A stretch of 64,000 bases of DNA from Embleya scabrispora DSM 41855 (GTDB lineage Bacteria > Actinomycetota > Actinomycetes > Streptomycetales > Streptomycetaceae): NCBI RefSeq assembly GCF_000372745.1, contig NZ_KB889574.1, positions 79,634 to 143,633 of the forward strand, given 5' to 3'. The notes beneath the pieces were generated by a model. That model made no database searches and was not told the origin of the DNA. It saw nothing but the letters and a program-made list of their open reading frames with translations. Each line of letters begins with the position of its first letter. The first letter of the stretch is position 1. A program made the position numbers and the translations under genes. Of this stretch, positions 1 to 15,860 are shown piece after piece.

Positions 1-3455
<3,455 letters not shown>

Positions 3456-3593
3456 TGTTTCGTCAATCCCTCTTTCGGGGTTTGGTCCCGGCGGTCACGG
3501 CGGGGGCTGTGCCGTGCTCACCAGTGTGTGTCTTCATCAGGACTGGGGTCGAAATCCCGGGGCCGGCCTCACGGCCGGACCCGGGAGGGAGCC

Positions 3594-7073
<3,480 letters not shown>

Positions 7074-7166
7074 GAGGGGTCCTTCCGAGGGCTCGGACTC
7101 ACTATGCGCATACTGGACGGCCCGGGTTCATACACCGGGAGAAGTCAATAGGCAGCGCAAAGGGTC

Positions 7167-7195
7167 AGTGTAGCCACAAGGCACACCGCTGTCCA
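7167..7195 (-). promoter_or_regulatory. Probable housekeeping-sigma promoter of rpoBC
   Basis: Read on the minus strand, TGGACA (7190-7195) is separated by exactly 17 nt from TACACT (7167-7172). These match the -35 TTGACA and -10 TANNNT consensus of the principal streptomycete sigma factor. Transcription would begin near 7160, leaving a leader of roughly 85-90 nt before the rpoB TTG. This would let rpoBC be transcribed separately from rplJL, which ends in a strong terminator upstream. The call rests on pattern only. Confidence 0.55.
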
Positions 7196-7681
7196 GCCCC
7201 TATTGAAGGGCCGGTCCACCACCCGGATTCAGAAACCATCCGGCAACCGTGCTTCAGGGGTGCGTCCGAAGAATTGCGCGCCCCGATCCGTTCGTCAAGG
7301 GGTTGCTTTCCCCCTCAGAGCCGACGGAACCCTTCCGCGCCCCGAGAAAACCGGACGTAGGTCCTGATCCCGCGGCCTGCGACGAGAGTCTCGTCACAGT
7401 GGCCGACCGGGTCCGCGGGGAACCTCGGGAAGCCTGGAAAACACGGTAGACCGCCGGTCCGACAACGACCGGATCGGGCGCTCGCAGGGCGACCCGCGCG
7501 CCCTGGCGCGCGCCCTCGGCAGGGCGGGACCGGCCTGGTACGAGGGGGTCCGGTGAGCGCTGAGAGTGTTGGGAGTATCACCCTTTCGAGCGAGGCCGAG
7601 AGGGGTATGTCCGACTCTGTACGGGTCGTCGCGAGGGTTGCCCGGCGCCGGCGGGCGGTCCGTGAACCGCTCCGGAAAAGC
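7196..7681. other. Non-coding spacer between rplL terminator and rpoB promoter
   Basis: About 490 bp without a credible gene. The open frames here are short and lack a ribosome binding site joined to a recognisable protein. The stretch contains a GC-rich palindromic segment near 7494-7514 and no other clear signal. It may hold further rpoB promoters that cannot be singled out by eye. Confidence 0.5.
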
Positions 7682-7717
7682 CCGAAGGCGACCGCCCTGA
7701 CGGGCGGTCGCCTTCGG
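7682..7717 (-). terminator. Intrinsic terminator after rplL
   Basis: A perfect 16-bp stem (CCGAAGGCGACCGCCC and its complement) closes a 4-nt TGAC loop. It starts 27 nt past the rplL stop codon, and on the minus strand is followed by GCTTTTCC. It should end most rplJL transcripts before rpoB. Confidence 0.85.
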
Positions 7718-7744
7718 TGATGCCACCCGGAGGGCGGCGTCGAA

Positions 7745-8125
7745 TTACTTGACCTCGACCGAGGCGCCGGCGCCTTCGAGGGCAGCCTTCGCCTTCTCGG
7801 CGGCCTCCTTCGAGACCTTCTCCAGGAGCGCCTTGGGGGCGGAGTCCACGAGGTCCTTGGCCTCCTTCAGACCGAGGCTCGTGAGCGCGCGCACCTCCTT
7901 GATGACCTGGATCTTCTTGTCGCCGGCACCCGTGAGGATGACGTCGAACTCGTCCTGCTCCTCGACGACCTCGGCGACGGCGCCCGTGCCGGCGGGGCCC
8001 GCGACGGCGACCGGAGCGGCAGCCTTGACGTCGAAGGTGTCCTCGAACAGCTTCACGAAGTCCGCGAGCTGGATGAGGGGCATGGCCTTGAACTCTTCGA
8101 TGAGCTCTTCGTGGGTGAGCGCCAT
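7745..8125 (-). CDS. rplL: 50S ribosomal protein L7/L12
   Basis: The 126-residue stalk protein binds translation factors at the ribosomal GTPase centre. It has the N-terminal dimerisation segment ([13 protein letters not shown]), an Ala/Gly/Val-rich hinge near residues 35-55, and the C-terminal domain beginning [16 protein letters not shown] and ending GASVEVK. The ATG start is preceded by an AGGA-type site. It follows rplJ by 93 bp on the same strand and is closed by a strong hairpin terminator. Confidence 0.97.
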   Translation of the reverse strand: MALTHEELIEEFKAMPLIQLADFVKLFEDTFDVKAAAPVAVAGPAGTGAVAEVVEEQDEFDVILTGAGDKKIQVIKEVRALTSLGLKEAKDLVDSAPKALLEKVSKEAAEKAKAALEGAGASVEVK

Positions 8126-8218
8126 GATCGGCGGTCCTTCCTGATCAATTCGGCGGGTGCCGGGTGGTGTGGATGGGCGGGGGCGCTGCCCCCGGCGACG
8201 TCGGTCGCGACTGCCGAA

Positions 8219-8782
8219 CTACTCGGCGGTCTCGGCCTCGGCGGCGGGAGCCGGCTCGCCGGCACCGCCCTGCTCGGCCTTCGCCCGAAGCGCGTCCGCG
8301 GTGCGGACGAACTGCGAGAGCGGAGCCTGGAAGGTCGCCGCGGCCTTGGCCATGGATCCCTTCATGGCACCCGCCAGCTTGGCGAGCAGCACCTCACGGG
8401 TTTCGAGGTCCGCGAGCTTCTTGATCTCGTCGGCGCTGAGCGCCTTGCCCTCAAGGACGCCGCCCTTGATGACGAGAAGGGGGTTCGCCTTGGCGAAGTC
8501 ACGCAGGCTCTTCGCGGCCTCCACGGGGTCACCCGTGACGAACGCGATCGCGGACGGGCCCTCGAAGAGGTCGTCCAGCTGATCGATGCCCGCCTCGTTG
8601 GCGGCGATCTTGGTCAGCGTGTTCTTCACCACGGCGTACTGCGCGTTCTCACCGAGCGAACGACGCAGCTCCTTGAGCTGCGCGACGGTGAGCCCGCGGT
8701 ACTCGGTCAGCACTGCGGCGTTCGAGTCACGGAACTGCTCCGTGAGCTCGGCGACCGCGGCCGCCTTGTCGGGCCTCGCCAT
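8219..8782 (-). CDS. rplJ: 50S ribosomal protein L10
   Basis: The 187-residue L10 anchors L7/L12 dimers to the ribosome. ATG at 8780-8782 is chosen over an upstream in-frame start because GGAAGGAGG lies just before it and the protein then begins [14 protein letters not shown], the usual N-terminus. The internal [18 protein letters not shown] and [17 protein letters not shown] segments are typical. The tail is Ala/Glu-rich. A long leader with an attenuator-like hairpin stands upstream, consistent with known autogenous control of this operon by L10-L12. Confidence 0.97.
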   Translation of the reverse strand: MARPDKAAAVAELTEQFRDSNAAVLTEYRGLTVAQLKELRRSLGENAQYAVVKNTLTKIAANEAGIDQLDDLFEGPSAIAFVTGDPVEAAKSLRDFAKANPLLVIKGGVLEGKALSADEIKKLADLETREVLLAKLAGAMKGSMAKAAATFQAPLSQFVRTADALRAKAEQGGAGEPAPAAEAETAE

Positions 8783-8870
8783 AGGGCTGGCCTCCTTCCG
8801 CGATGCGATTGCCGATCGACCGTGGCGGTCGACCGTGTGCCGGATGAATACGCCGGTCCGCAGGGCGGAA

Positions 8871-9060
8871 GGGGTCCACATACGAAAAACGCCCCGGCGC
8901 AGGCGCACGGGGCGTACATCCTCGAATCACGCGGAATCCGCGTGCTTCGGGGGCAACGTCTCACGTTCACACCTGCGCAGGTCGTCCGCGATGCGGAACC
9001 TTCGTTTGCCGACCCTGCCTTACGGCACGACGACAACGACCGACGGTCTTTGGCTTGGTG
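8871..9060 (-). ncRNA. Candidate ribosomal L10 leader RNA
   Basis: The 315-bp gap between the lipoprotein gene and rplJ holds, in minus-strand order, a purine-rich stretch containing GTAAGGCAGGGTCGGC, a CACGCGG-ATT-CCGCGTG hairpin (about 8928-8944) and then a GC stem followed by five Ts. Position and general layout fit the L10-leader family, which binds L10(L12)4 to repress rplJL. The limits are estimates, and the kink-turn has not been modelled. Confidence 0.45.
8885..8915 (-). terminator. Attenuator-like hairpin upstream of rplJ
   Basis: On the minus strand ACGCCCC (8909-8915) pairs with GGGGCGT (8889-8895), with an inner GCG/CGC extension, and a run of five Ts follows at 8885-8889. This looks like an intrinsic terminator about 100 nt before the rplJ start, so it would act as an attenuator or end a short leader. 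Confidence 0.6.
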
Positions 9061-9097
9061 CCAAGGTACGCGACGGCACTCGTTCGGAGCAAATCGG

Positions 9098-10048
9098 TTA
9101 CCGGGGGACCGGCAGCGACGGCATCCCGGGCATCGACGGCATGCCGGGCATGCTCGGCAGGCCCTTGGTGAGGTCGCTCATGTCGAAGACCTGGTCGGCC
9201 GGCGGCGGCGCGATGTCGAACTTCGCGCCCCAGTTCGTGTAGTCACCCGCGAAGACCATCGGCCCCTGGTTGCTCTGGGTGTGGTTCTCCACGTGGGTGA
9301 CCAGCTTGTCCGGGCCGATCCACACGTCGATCTTCTCGGTCGTCACGCCCAGCGCCGCCTGCTGCTGCCGCAGGGTCTCGATATCCGCCTCGGTGAGGTT
9401 GGCGTCGATGTCCGCGATCAGCTTGCCGAATTCGATGGTGCCGGCGAAGTGCCGGGTGCGGACACCTGCGCGGTCCTCGGTGCCGACCTCCTTGAGGTCA
9501 CCCGCCTGGAGCAGCAGCGCCACGCTCTTGGCCGGATTCCCGGTCGCGATCACGTCGGCCATGAGCTTGCCCATCGCGTCGCGCCCGGCCATTCCCGCGG
9601 TGCCCGACTTCATCCAGGACTTGCCGCCCATCATGGGCGTCTTCATGTTGATGTAGGCGGCGTCCTTGGTCGTCACACACTTCAGCTCGCCCATGGTGAC
9701 CTCGCTGAGGTTGGTGCCGCCCGCCCACGACATCCGGCCCTCGAATTTTCCGCCGCCGGGCATCCGGGCGCCTGCCGGAAGTTGCGGGTTCGGGGACTGT
9801 CCACCCGGGGACTGCCCGCCCGAGGCGAGGCCGGGGATCGAGGTGGTGCCGGAGAACTGCACCGACTGCTTCTGGGCGGTGGCCTTCTCCACGTCGTCCA
9901 GGAAGGCGCCCGCGGCGCTCTTGGCCCCTCCAGCGCCCTTCTTCGGCGTGCTCTCGCCGTCGTCGCCGCACGCGGTCAGTCCGCCGAGCGCGAGCAGGGC
10001 CGCGGTGACGGCGGCGGTGAGGTGGGTCCGGTGTGCTCGCGTACGCAT
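9098..10048 (-). CDS. Secreted lipoprotein, LppX/LprG-like
   Basis: The 316-residue protein starts with a basic, hydrophobic signal peptide ending in the lipobox LTAC, so Cys27 should be lipidated and the protein held outside the membrane. A Gly/Lys/Ala-rich linker follows, then a body resembling the LppX/LprAFG lipoproteins, which carry hydrophobic cargo. Pro/Gly-rich inserts occur near residues 75-95, and the tail is a MPGMPSMPGMPSLP repeat. A lipoprotein gene at this place between rplA and rplJ is also remembered from Streptomyces coelicolor. Its cargo is unknown. Confidence 0.75.
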   Translation of the reverse strand: MRTRAHRTHLTAAVTAALLALGGLTACGDDGESTPKKGAGGAKSAAGAFLDDVEKATAQKQSVQFSGTTSIPGLASGGQSPGGQSPNPQLPAGARMPGGGKFEGRMSWAGGTNLSEVTMGELKCVTTKDAAYINMKTPMMGGKSWMKSGTAGMAGRDAMGKLMADVIATGNPAKSVALLLQAGDLKEVGTEDRAGVRTRHFAGTIEFGKLIADIDANLTEADIETLRQQQAALGVTTEKIDVWIGPDKLVTHVENHTQSNQGPMVFAGDYTNWGAKFDIAPPPADQVFDMSDLTKGLPSMPGMPSMPGMPSLPVPR

Positions 10049-10168
10049 AACGCTCTCCCCGTGGCATGTCGTCGATCGACGATCGTGGCGACCCTACCGA
10101 CGGCCGTACCGCGCGTCAGGAGGTTTCTCCCTCCCCTTCGCCCGGGCGTGGTGGGTGTCCGGACGTGC

Positions 10169-10204
10169 CGAGGCCCGGCACACCGTGCGGTGTGCCGGGC
10201 CTCG
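10169..10204 (-). terminator. Terminator after rplA
   Basis: CGAGGCCCGGCACACC and its exact complement form a 16-bp stem around a GTGC loop, ending 18 nt past the rplA stop. It separates rplKA from the lipoprotein gene downstream. No long T run follows, as is common in actinobacterial terminators. Confidence 0.75.
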
Positions 10205-10221
10205 TTCGCGTGCGGGGCGGA

Positions 10222-10938
10222 TCAGACCGCCTCTTCCTCCACCAGGAGGTTGCGGGTGCGGTTCGGGTCGACCTGGATGCCGGGGCCCATCGTGGTCGAG
10301 ACGCCGACCTTCTTGATGTAGCGACCCTTGGCGGCCGACGGCTTCGCGCGGAGCACCTCTTCGAGGGCGGCGGCGTAGTTCTCGACGAGCTGGGTGTCGT
10401 CGAACGTCGTCTTGCCGATGATGAAGTGCAGGTTCGAGTGCTTGTCGACGCGGAACTCGATCTTGCCGCCCTTGATCTCGTTCACGGCCTTCGCCACGTC
10501 GGGCGTGACCGTGCCGGTCTTCGGGTTGGGCATGAGGCCACGCGGGCCGAGCACGCGGCCCAGGCGGCCGACCTTGCCCATCAGGTCCGGGGTGGCGACG
10601 ACGGCGTCGAAGTCGAGCCGACCCTTGGCGACCTCGTCGATGAGCTCGTCGGAACCGACGATGTCGGCGCCGGCAGCCTTGGCAGCCTCGGCACGGTCAC
10701 CGGTCGCGAAGACCAGGACCCGGGCGGTCTTGCCGGTGCCGTGCGGGAGGATGACGGTGCTGCGGACCATCTGGTCGGCCTTGCGCGGGTCGACACCCAG
10801 GCGCATGGCCACCTCGACGGTGCCGGCGAACTTGGTGGGCGAGGTTTCCTTGGCCAGTCGAACGGCCTCGAGCGGCGAGTAGAGCCGCTCGTGGTCGATC
10901 TTGGTGTCGGCCTCGCGGTAGGACTTGCTGCGCTTCAC
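10222..10938 (-). CDS. rplA: 50S ribosomal protein L1
   Basis: The 238-residue L1 forms the mobile stalk near the ribosomal E site and in many bacteria represses its own rplKA mRNA. GTG at 10936-10938 has AGGAG about 7 nt upstream and gives [11 protein letters not shown]. The signature [20 protein letters not shown] is present, as is the C-terminal [16 protein letters not shown] segment. It follows rplK by 130 bp and ends at a 16-bp hairpin terminator. Confidence 0.97.
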   Translation of the reverse strand: MKRSKSYREADTKIDHERLYSPLEAVRLAKETSPTKFAGTVEVAMRLGVDPRKADQMVRSTVILPHGTGKTARVLVFATGDRAEAAKAAGADIVGSDELIDEVAKGRLDFDAVVATPDLMGKVGRLGRVLGPRGLMPNPKTGTVTPDVAKAVNEIKGGKIEFRVDKHSNLHFIIGKTTFDDTQLVENYAAALEEVLRAKPSAAKGRYIKKVGVSTTMGPGIQVDPNRTRNLLVEEEAV

Positions 10939-11068
10939 TGAAAGCTCCTGGAATTCCGAAAGGAGTTGTGGTGGGAGCGGGTCGCGCGGACCCTTCCACT
11001 CCGCGAGGTCGTGGGCTTGCGCGCACTTCCTCGCGTCGGTTCTGGTACTGCCGGACTGCGGGGCTCGA

Positions 11069-11503
11069 TCAGCCCTCGACCGTGATGCCCATCGAACGCG
11101 CGGTGCCGGAGATGATCTTCTCCGCGGCGTCGATGTCGTTGGCGTTCAGGTCGGCCATCTTGGTCTGCGCGATGCCGCGGATCTGCTCGCGGGTGACCTT
11201 GGCGACCTTGGTCTTGTGCGGCTCGCCCGAGCCCTTCTCGACACCGGCGGCCTTGAGGATCAGGCGCGCGGCCGGCGGCGTCTTCGTCACGAAGGTGAAG
11301 GAACGGTCTTCGTAGACCGAGATCTCCACCGGGACGATGTCGCCACGCTGCGACTCGGTCGCCGCGTTGTACGCCTTGCAGAACTCCATGATGTTGACGC
11401 CGTGCTGGCCCAGAGCGGGACCGACCGGCGGGGCCGGCGTGGCTGCGCCGGCCTTGATCTGCAGCTTGATGATCGCTGACAGCTTCTTCTTCTTGGGAGG
11501 CAT
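11069..11503 (-). CDS. rplK: 50S ribosomal protein L11
   Basis: The 144-residue L11 lies at the GTPase-associated centre, where thiostrepton binds and RelA is activated. The sequence starts [19 protein letters not shown], has the proline-rich [19 protein letters not shown] motif, and ends with [18 protein letters not shown] lies 10 nt before the ATG. A 173-bp gap with a hairpin separates it from nusG. Confidence 0.97.
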   Translation of the reverse strand: MPPKKKKLSAIIKLQIKAGAATPAPPVGPALGQHGVNIMEFCKAYNAATESQRGDIVPVEISVYEDRSFTFVTKTPPAARLILKAAGVEKGSGEPHKTKVAKVTREQIRGIAQTKMADLNANDIDAAEKIISGTARSMGITVEG

Positions 11504-11583
11504 TTTTTTCCGGGTCCTTCGACGAGATGTACGTCCCGATCACCACGCGGAGCGCGGACGTGTTCGGGCCCGCCACGCGGTGC

Positions 11584-11621
11584 GGCGCCCACTCAACGAT
11601 AACCACCGTTGTGAGGGCGCC
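11584..11621 (-). promoter_or_regulatory. Hairpin in the nusG-rplK gap
   Basis: GGCGCCC (11615-11621) pairs with GGGCGCC (11584-11590). Inside it a second helix forms from TCACAACG and CGTTGAG around GTGGTTAT, with an asymmetric mismatch. It could terminate nusG transcripts or serve as the leader element that L1 binds to repress rplKA. The present data do not choose between these. Confidence 0.4.
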
Positions 11622-11676
11622 TTGTCCACCACCCGGATGCGACCCCGGCGAAACGGGGTCCCACCTGGGGGAAGTA

Positions 11677-12537
11677 TCAGTTCTTCTGGATCTGGTTGAA
11701 CGAGAGCTCGACCGGCGTCTCGCGCCCGAAGATCTCCACCAGGCCCTTGACCTTCTGCGAGTCGGCGTTGATCTCGTTGATCGTCGCCTGCAGCGTCGCG
11801 AAGGGGCCGTCGATGACGGTGACCGAGTCGCCGACCTCGAAGTCGAGCACCTTGACCTCGGTCGTGCTCTTGGCGCCGCCGCCGGCGCCGGTCGCCTTCT
11901 CCTCCTCGGGAGCGAGGATCTTGACGACCTCGTCGAGGGTGAGCGGGAAGGGCTCGTGCGCGTTGCCGACGAAGCCGGTGACCCCGGGGGTGTTCCGGAC
12001 GGCGCCCCACGACTCGTTCGTCAGGTCCATCCGGACCAGCACGTAGCCGGGGAACTTGTTGCGCTTGACGGTCTTGCGCTGGCCGTTCTTGATCTCGACG
12101 ACCTCTTCCTGCGGCACCTCGACCTGGAAGATGTAGTCCTCCATGTTGAGCGAGGTGGTGCGGGACTCGAGGTTGGCCTTCACACGGTTCTCGTAACCCG
12201 CGTAGGAGTGGATGACGTACCACTCGCCCGGGGCGCGGCGGAGCGCGTCCTTGAAGTCCTCGGCCGGGTCGCTTTCGGGGACGTCCTCGAGTTCGGCGTC
12301 GTCGCCGGCCTCGGCGTCGTCGTCCTCGAACTCGTCGTCGTCCGCGCCCTCGGCGTCGTCCTCGGCGGCCTCGGCGTCTTCCACTTCGTCATCGGTGGAG
12401 ACGGGCGAGGCCTCGGCCACGTCCTCGTGAGTTGCAGCCTCGAGAGCTGCGTCCTCGAGAGCTGCGGCCTCCGCCTGCTCCGACAGGGCCACCGTCTCGT
12501 CGGCGGAGTTGTCGGCGGACAGGTTCGGGTCAGACAC
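11677..12537 (-). CDS. nusG: Transcription termination/antitermination protein NusG
   Basis: The 286-residue NusG binds RNA polymerase and links it to Rho or ribosomes. The N-terminal ~110 residues form an acidic, Ala/Glu/Asp-rich extension typical of actinobacterial NusG. The NGN domain follows ([19 protein letters not shown], then [14 protein letters not shown]) and then the KOW domain ([19 protein letters not shown]). The start is GTG at 12535-12537 with AGGAAG upstream. It lies 65 bp after secE on the same strand. Confidence 0.96.
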   Translation of the reverse strand: MSDPNLSADNSADETVALSEQAEAAALEDAALEAATHEDVAEASPVSTDDEVEDAEAAEDDAEGADDDEFEDDDAEAGDDAELEDVPESDPAEDFKDALRRAPGEWYVIHSYAGYENRVKANLESRTTSLNMEDYIFQVEVPQEEVVEIKNGQRKTVKRNKFPGYVLVRMDLTNESWGAVRNTPGVTGFVGNAHEPFPLTLDEVVKILAPEEEKATGAGGGAKSTTEVKVLDFEVGDSVTVIDGPFATLQATINEINADSQKVKGLVEIFGRETPVELSFNQIQKN

Positions 12538-12602
12538 GTTGGGTGCTTCTTCCTGGCTGGGGGTCGAACGGTCGTTGCAGGCGCGCTACGAAAGGGTGGG
12601 GC

Positions 12603-12929
12603 TCAGCCGAAGATGGCGAGCGCGGCCTTCGCGAAGCCGAGGTCGAGTCCGTAGACGATTCCGATGATCATCAGACAGAACACGATGACCACCGTGGTGT
12701 ACGTGCTCAGCTCGTTACGGGTCGGCCAAACAACCTTACGCAGCTCGGCGATGATTTGCCGGTAGAAAAGAGCCGCCCGCGCGAACAGGTTCTTCTTTTT
12801 CTGCTCCGGCTTGCCCGAAGAACCCTTCGGGCGATTCGCCCGGCGACCGCCGGGGGGCTCGTCGTCGGAGCCGCGGCCATCAGAGCTGCTGTGCTCAGGC
12901 GTAGCCGTGGAGCCGTGGGCCTCCGTCAA
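12603..12929 (-). CDS. secE: Preprotein translocase subunit SecE
   Basis: SecE is the essential small membrane subunit of the SecYEG channel. The conserved amphipathic helix FYRQIIAELRKVVWPTRNEL is followed by one C-terminal transmembrane segment (TVVIVFCLMIIGIVYGL). TTG at 12927-12929 (108 residues) is preferred because GGTGAGGA precedes it closely. The alternative GTG at 12963-12965 (120 residues) has no visible ribosome binding site. The N-terminal half is hydrophilic and poorly conserved, so the start is less certain than the identity. The gene lies between tRNA-Trp and nusG. Confidence 0.93.
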   Translation of the reverse strand: MTEAHGSTATPEHSSSDGRGSDDEPPGGRRANRPKGSSGKPEQKKKNLFARAALFYRQIIAELRKVVWPTRNELSTYTTVVIVFCLMIIGIVYGLDLGFAKAALAIFG

Positions 12930-13048
12930 CTCGTCCTCACCTGATCCGGTCCGACCGTGGATCACCGACGGGGTTGTCGGCGCCGACAGTTTGCGCTGAC
13001 TGCGTACGAGTCACGATCGATCCGGGGATCGACCGCGGTCGCACATCG

Positions 13049-13121
13049 CAGGGCACGAGGGACTTGAACCCCCAACCCCCGGTTTTGGAGACCGGTGCTC
13101 TGCCAATTGAGCTAGTGCCCT
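13049..13121 (-). tRNA. tRNA-Trp (CCA)
   Basis: The minus strand folds as a 73-nt cloverleaf: acceptor AGGGCAC/GTGCCCT, D-arm with AGCTCAATTGG, anticodon loop CTCCAAA with anticodon CCA, and T-arm GGTTCAAGT. The CCA tail is not encoded. It lies 119 bp upstream of secE, as in S. coelicolor. Confidence 0.97.
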
Positions 13122-13307
13122 TCACGTGGTCATCAACCTAGCGGAGTCGCCGACCCGAGAACACAAGATTTTCGGGCGCGGCAGGATGCAGGTTGGGACC
13201 GCCAAGCGTCGAGTGTACGGGGTCGAGTGCGTCAGGTCGAACCCGTGCCGCGTGGGTAGGCGCTTCGGCTCCGCGGCGACGTGCCCGCGCCGGGGTGGAA
13301 TGGGACC

Positions 13308-14558
13308 ATGGCCGGCATGACGGCTCCCACCCCCAGTTCCCCGTCCGTGCCCGCGTCGAAGCGCCGGATCTCGGCCCGCGTCGGTGCCATCGCCGAGTCC
13401 GCGACGCTCGCGGTCGACGCCAAGGCCAAGGCGCTCAAGGCCGCCGGTCGCCCCGTGGTCGGCTTCGGCGCCGGCGAGCCGGACTTCCCCACGCCCGACT
13501 ACATCGTGGACGCGGCGGCGGCGGCCTGTCGCGAGCCGAGGTTCCACCGCTACACACCGGCCGGCGGGCTGCCCGAGCTGAAGGCCGCGATCGTCGCCAA
13601 GACCCTGCGCGACTCGGGCCTGGCGGTGGACCCGGCCCAGGTGCTGGTGACCAACGGTGGCAAGCAGGCGATCTACGAGGCGTTCGCGGCCATCCTGGAC
13701 CCGGGCGACGAGGTGCTCGTACCGGCGCCGTACTGGACCACCTACCCGGAGTCGATCAAGCTCGCGGGCGGCGTCCCGGTGGACGTGGTCGCCGACGAGG
13801 GCACCGACTACCTGGTGTCCGTCGAGCAGCTGGAGGCGGCGCGCACCGAGCGCACCAAGGTGCTGGTGTTCGTCTCGCCGTCGAACCCGACCGGCGCGGT
13901 GTACTCGCGGGAGCAGACCGAGGCGATCGGGCGCTGGGCGGTCGAGCACGGGCTGTGGGTGCTGACCGACGAGATCTACGAGCACCTGGTCTACGACGAC
14001 ACCGAATTCGTGTCGATGCCGGTGGTGGTGCCGGAGCTGGCGGACCGCTGCGTGATCGTCAACGGGGTCGCCAAGACGTACGCGATGACCGGCTGGCGGG
14101 TCGGCTGGATCATCGGTCCCCGGGACGTGATCAAGGCCGCCGCGAACCTCCAGTCCCATGCCACCTCGAACGTGTGCAACGTCGCCCAGGCCGCCGCGCT
14201 CACCGCGCTGACCGGCGATCTGGCCGCGGTGGACACGATGAAGGTGGCCTTCGACCGTCGCCGGCGCACGATCGTGCGGATGCTGAACGAGATCCCGGGG
14301 GTGCGGTGCCCCGAGCCCAAGGGCGCGTTCTACGTCTACCCGTCGGTCAAGGGGGTGCTGGGCAAGGAGATCCGGGGGGTGCGTCCGGCGACCTCGGCCG
14401 AGTTGGCGAACCTGATCCTGGACGAGGTCGAGGTGGCCGTGGTGCCGGGCGAGGCCTTCGGCACCCAGGGCTACCTGCGGCTGTCCTACGCGCTCGGCGA
14501 CGAGGATCTGGTCGAGGGGGTCGACCGGATCGCCCGGCTGTTGGGCGAGGCGAAGTAG
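13308..14558 (+). CDS. aspC: Aspartate aminotransferase, class I PLP enzyme
   Basis: The 416-residue fold-type I aminotransferase exchanges amino groups between aspartate and 2-oxoglutarate. Visible marks are the N-terminal [14 protein letters not shown], the cofactor-binding NPTG of [12 protein letters not shown], and the PLP lysine at about residue 256 in [15 protein letters not shown]. The C-terminal [13 protein letters not shown] segment carries the substrate-binding arginine. ATG at 13308 follows GGTGGA; ATG at 13317 is an equally readable alternative. It is transcribed away from tRNA-Trp and secE. Family resemblance is to AspC/AspAT of subgroup Ib. Confidence 0.92.
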   Translation: MAGMTAPTPSSPSVPASKRRISARVGAIAESATLAVDAKAKALKAAGRPVVGFGAGEPDFPTPDYIVDAAAAACREPRFHRYTPAGGLPELKAAIVAKTLRDSGLAVDPAQVLVTNGGKQAIYEAFAAILDPGDEVLVPAPYWTTYPESIKLAGGVPVDVVADEGTDYLVSVEQLEAARTERTKVLVFVSPSNPTGAVYSREQTEAIGRWAVEHGLWVLTDEIYEHLVYDDTEFVSMPVVVPELADRCVIVNGVAKTYAMTGWRVGWIIGPRDVIKAAANLQSHATSNVCNVAQAAALTALTGDLAAVDTMKVAFDRRRRTIVRMLNEIPGVRCPEPKGAFYVYPSVKGVLGKEIRGVRPATSAELANLILDEVEVAVVPGEAFGTQGYLRLSYALGDEDLVEGVDRIARLLGEAK

Positions 14559-14715
14559 TCGACCCGGATCCGGGCCGTCGTACGGGTGACCGTGCGGCGG
14601 CCCCGGCGCGCCGGCGGGGTCGTTCACGTGCCGGCCCCCGAAGTTTCGGCTCACCTTCAGGGGATCATCCGCGGTACCCCTCACGTGCGCGGGCCCGGTG
14701 GTCCATGATCTGTGG

Positions 14716-15789
14716 ATGGATCGTCCCGCACGCGATGTCCGCGCCCTCCCGAAGGCTCATCTCCACCTGCACTTCACGGGATCCATGCGGTCGGAAACCC
14801 TGTTGGAACTGGCGGATCTGCACGGTGTGCGACTGCCCGACTCGCTGACCTCGGGTCGACCACCACGATTGCGGGCCACCGACGAGCGGGGCTGGTTCCG
14901 GTTCCAGCGGTTGTACGACATCGCCCGCTCGTGTGTGCGCACCCCGGACGACATGCATCGGCTGGTCCGCGAGGCGGCGGAGGACGACCGGGCCGAGGGC
15001 TCGGGCTGGCTGGAGATCCAGGTGGATCCGACCTCGTACGCACCTCGCCTGGGCGGGTTGACGCCGGCGGTCGAGATCGTGCTGGACGCGGTGGAGGCCG
15101 CTCGGAAGGCGACCGGGATCGGGATCGCGGTGGTGATCGCGGCGAATCGCACCAAGCACCAGCTGGAGGCGCGCACGCTGGCCCGGCTCGCCGCCCAGTA
15201 CACCGATCGCGGCGTGGTCGGCTTCGGGCTGTCCAACGACGAGCGGCGGGGTCGGGCGCCCGCGTTCGAGCGGGCCTTCGAGATCGCCCGACACGCCGGG
15301 CTGTTCGCGAACCCGCACGGCGGCGAGTTGGACGGGCCGCGCAGCATCCGCGAATGCGTGGACGTGTTGGGCGCGCGCCGGCTCGGGCACGGGATCCGGG
15401 TGGTGGAGGATCCCGAATTGATGGCGCTGCTCGCGCGGCGGCGGATCGTGTGCGAGGTGTGCCCGGCGTCCAACGTCGCGCTCGGTGTCTACGACAAGGC
15501 GGCGGACGTGCCGCTGCGGAAGTTGTTCGAGGCGGGGGTGCCGATCGCGCTCGGCGCCGACGACCCGTTGTTGTTCGGCTCCCGGCTGGCCGCGCAGTAC
15601 GAGCTGGCCAGGGACGAACACGGTTTCGACGATACGGAGCTGGCCGAGCTTGCCCGGCAGTCGATCCTGGGCTCGGTGGCGCCTGCGCCTGTGCAGCGGG
15701 CACTGCTGGACGGGGTGGACGGGTGGTTGACGTCACCCGGCGCTTCGGTTGAGGCGGGTTTGGTTCCGGCCCGCCCGCCCGTTGCCTGA
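14716..15789 (+). CDS. add: Adenosine deaminase family protein
   Basis: The 357-residue metal-dependent purine deaminase would convert adenosine to inosine. The metal-binding HLHLHFTGS motif lies near residue 15. The GFGLSNDER, NPHGGEL and LGHGIRV motifs supply further zinc and catalytic residues, and GADDPLLFGS supplies the late aspartates. ATG at 14716 gives the usual MDRPARDVRALPKAHLH start; a GTG 18 nt upstream is possible and neither has a strong ribosome binding site. It follows aspC by 157 bp and converges on murB. Exact substrate cannot be proved. Confidence 0.88.
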   Translation: MDRPARDVRALPKAHLHLHFTGSMRSETLLELADLHGVRLPDSLTSGRPPRLRATDERGWFRFQRLYDIARSCVRTPDDMHRLVREAAEDDRAEGSGWLEIQVDPTSYAPRLGGLTPAVEIVLDAVEAARKATGIGIAVVIAANRTKHQLEARTLARLAAQYTDRGVVGFGLSNDERRGRAPAFERAFEIARHAGLFANPHGGELDGPRSIRECVDVLGARRLGHGIRVVEDPELMALLARRRIVCEVCPASNVALGVYDKAADVPLRKLFEAGVPIALGADDPLLFGSRLAAQYELARDEHGFDDTELAELARQSILGSVAPAPVQRALLDGVDGWLTSPGASVEAGLVPARPPVA

Positions 15790-15860
15790 GGTGACCGGGC
15801 CGCGGGTTTCGGGCACTGGTGGGCGGATCGGGCCCCCGGGCCCGGGCCGGGCGCTTCGGG

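Noticed and set aside
12963..12965. GTG start for a longer secE
   Set aside because: It lacks a Shine-Dalgarno sequence, whereas the TTG 36 nt downstream has one. It remains possible.
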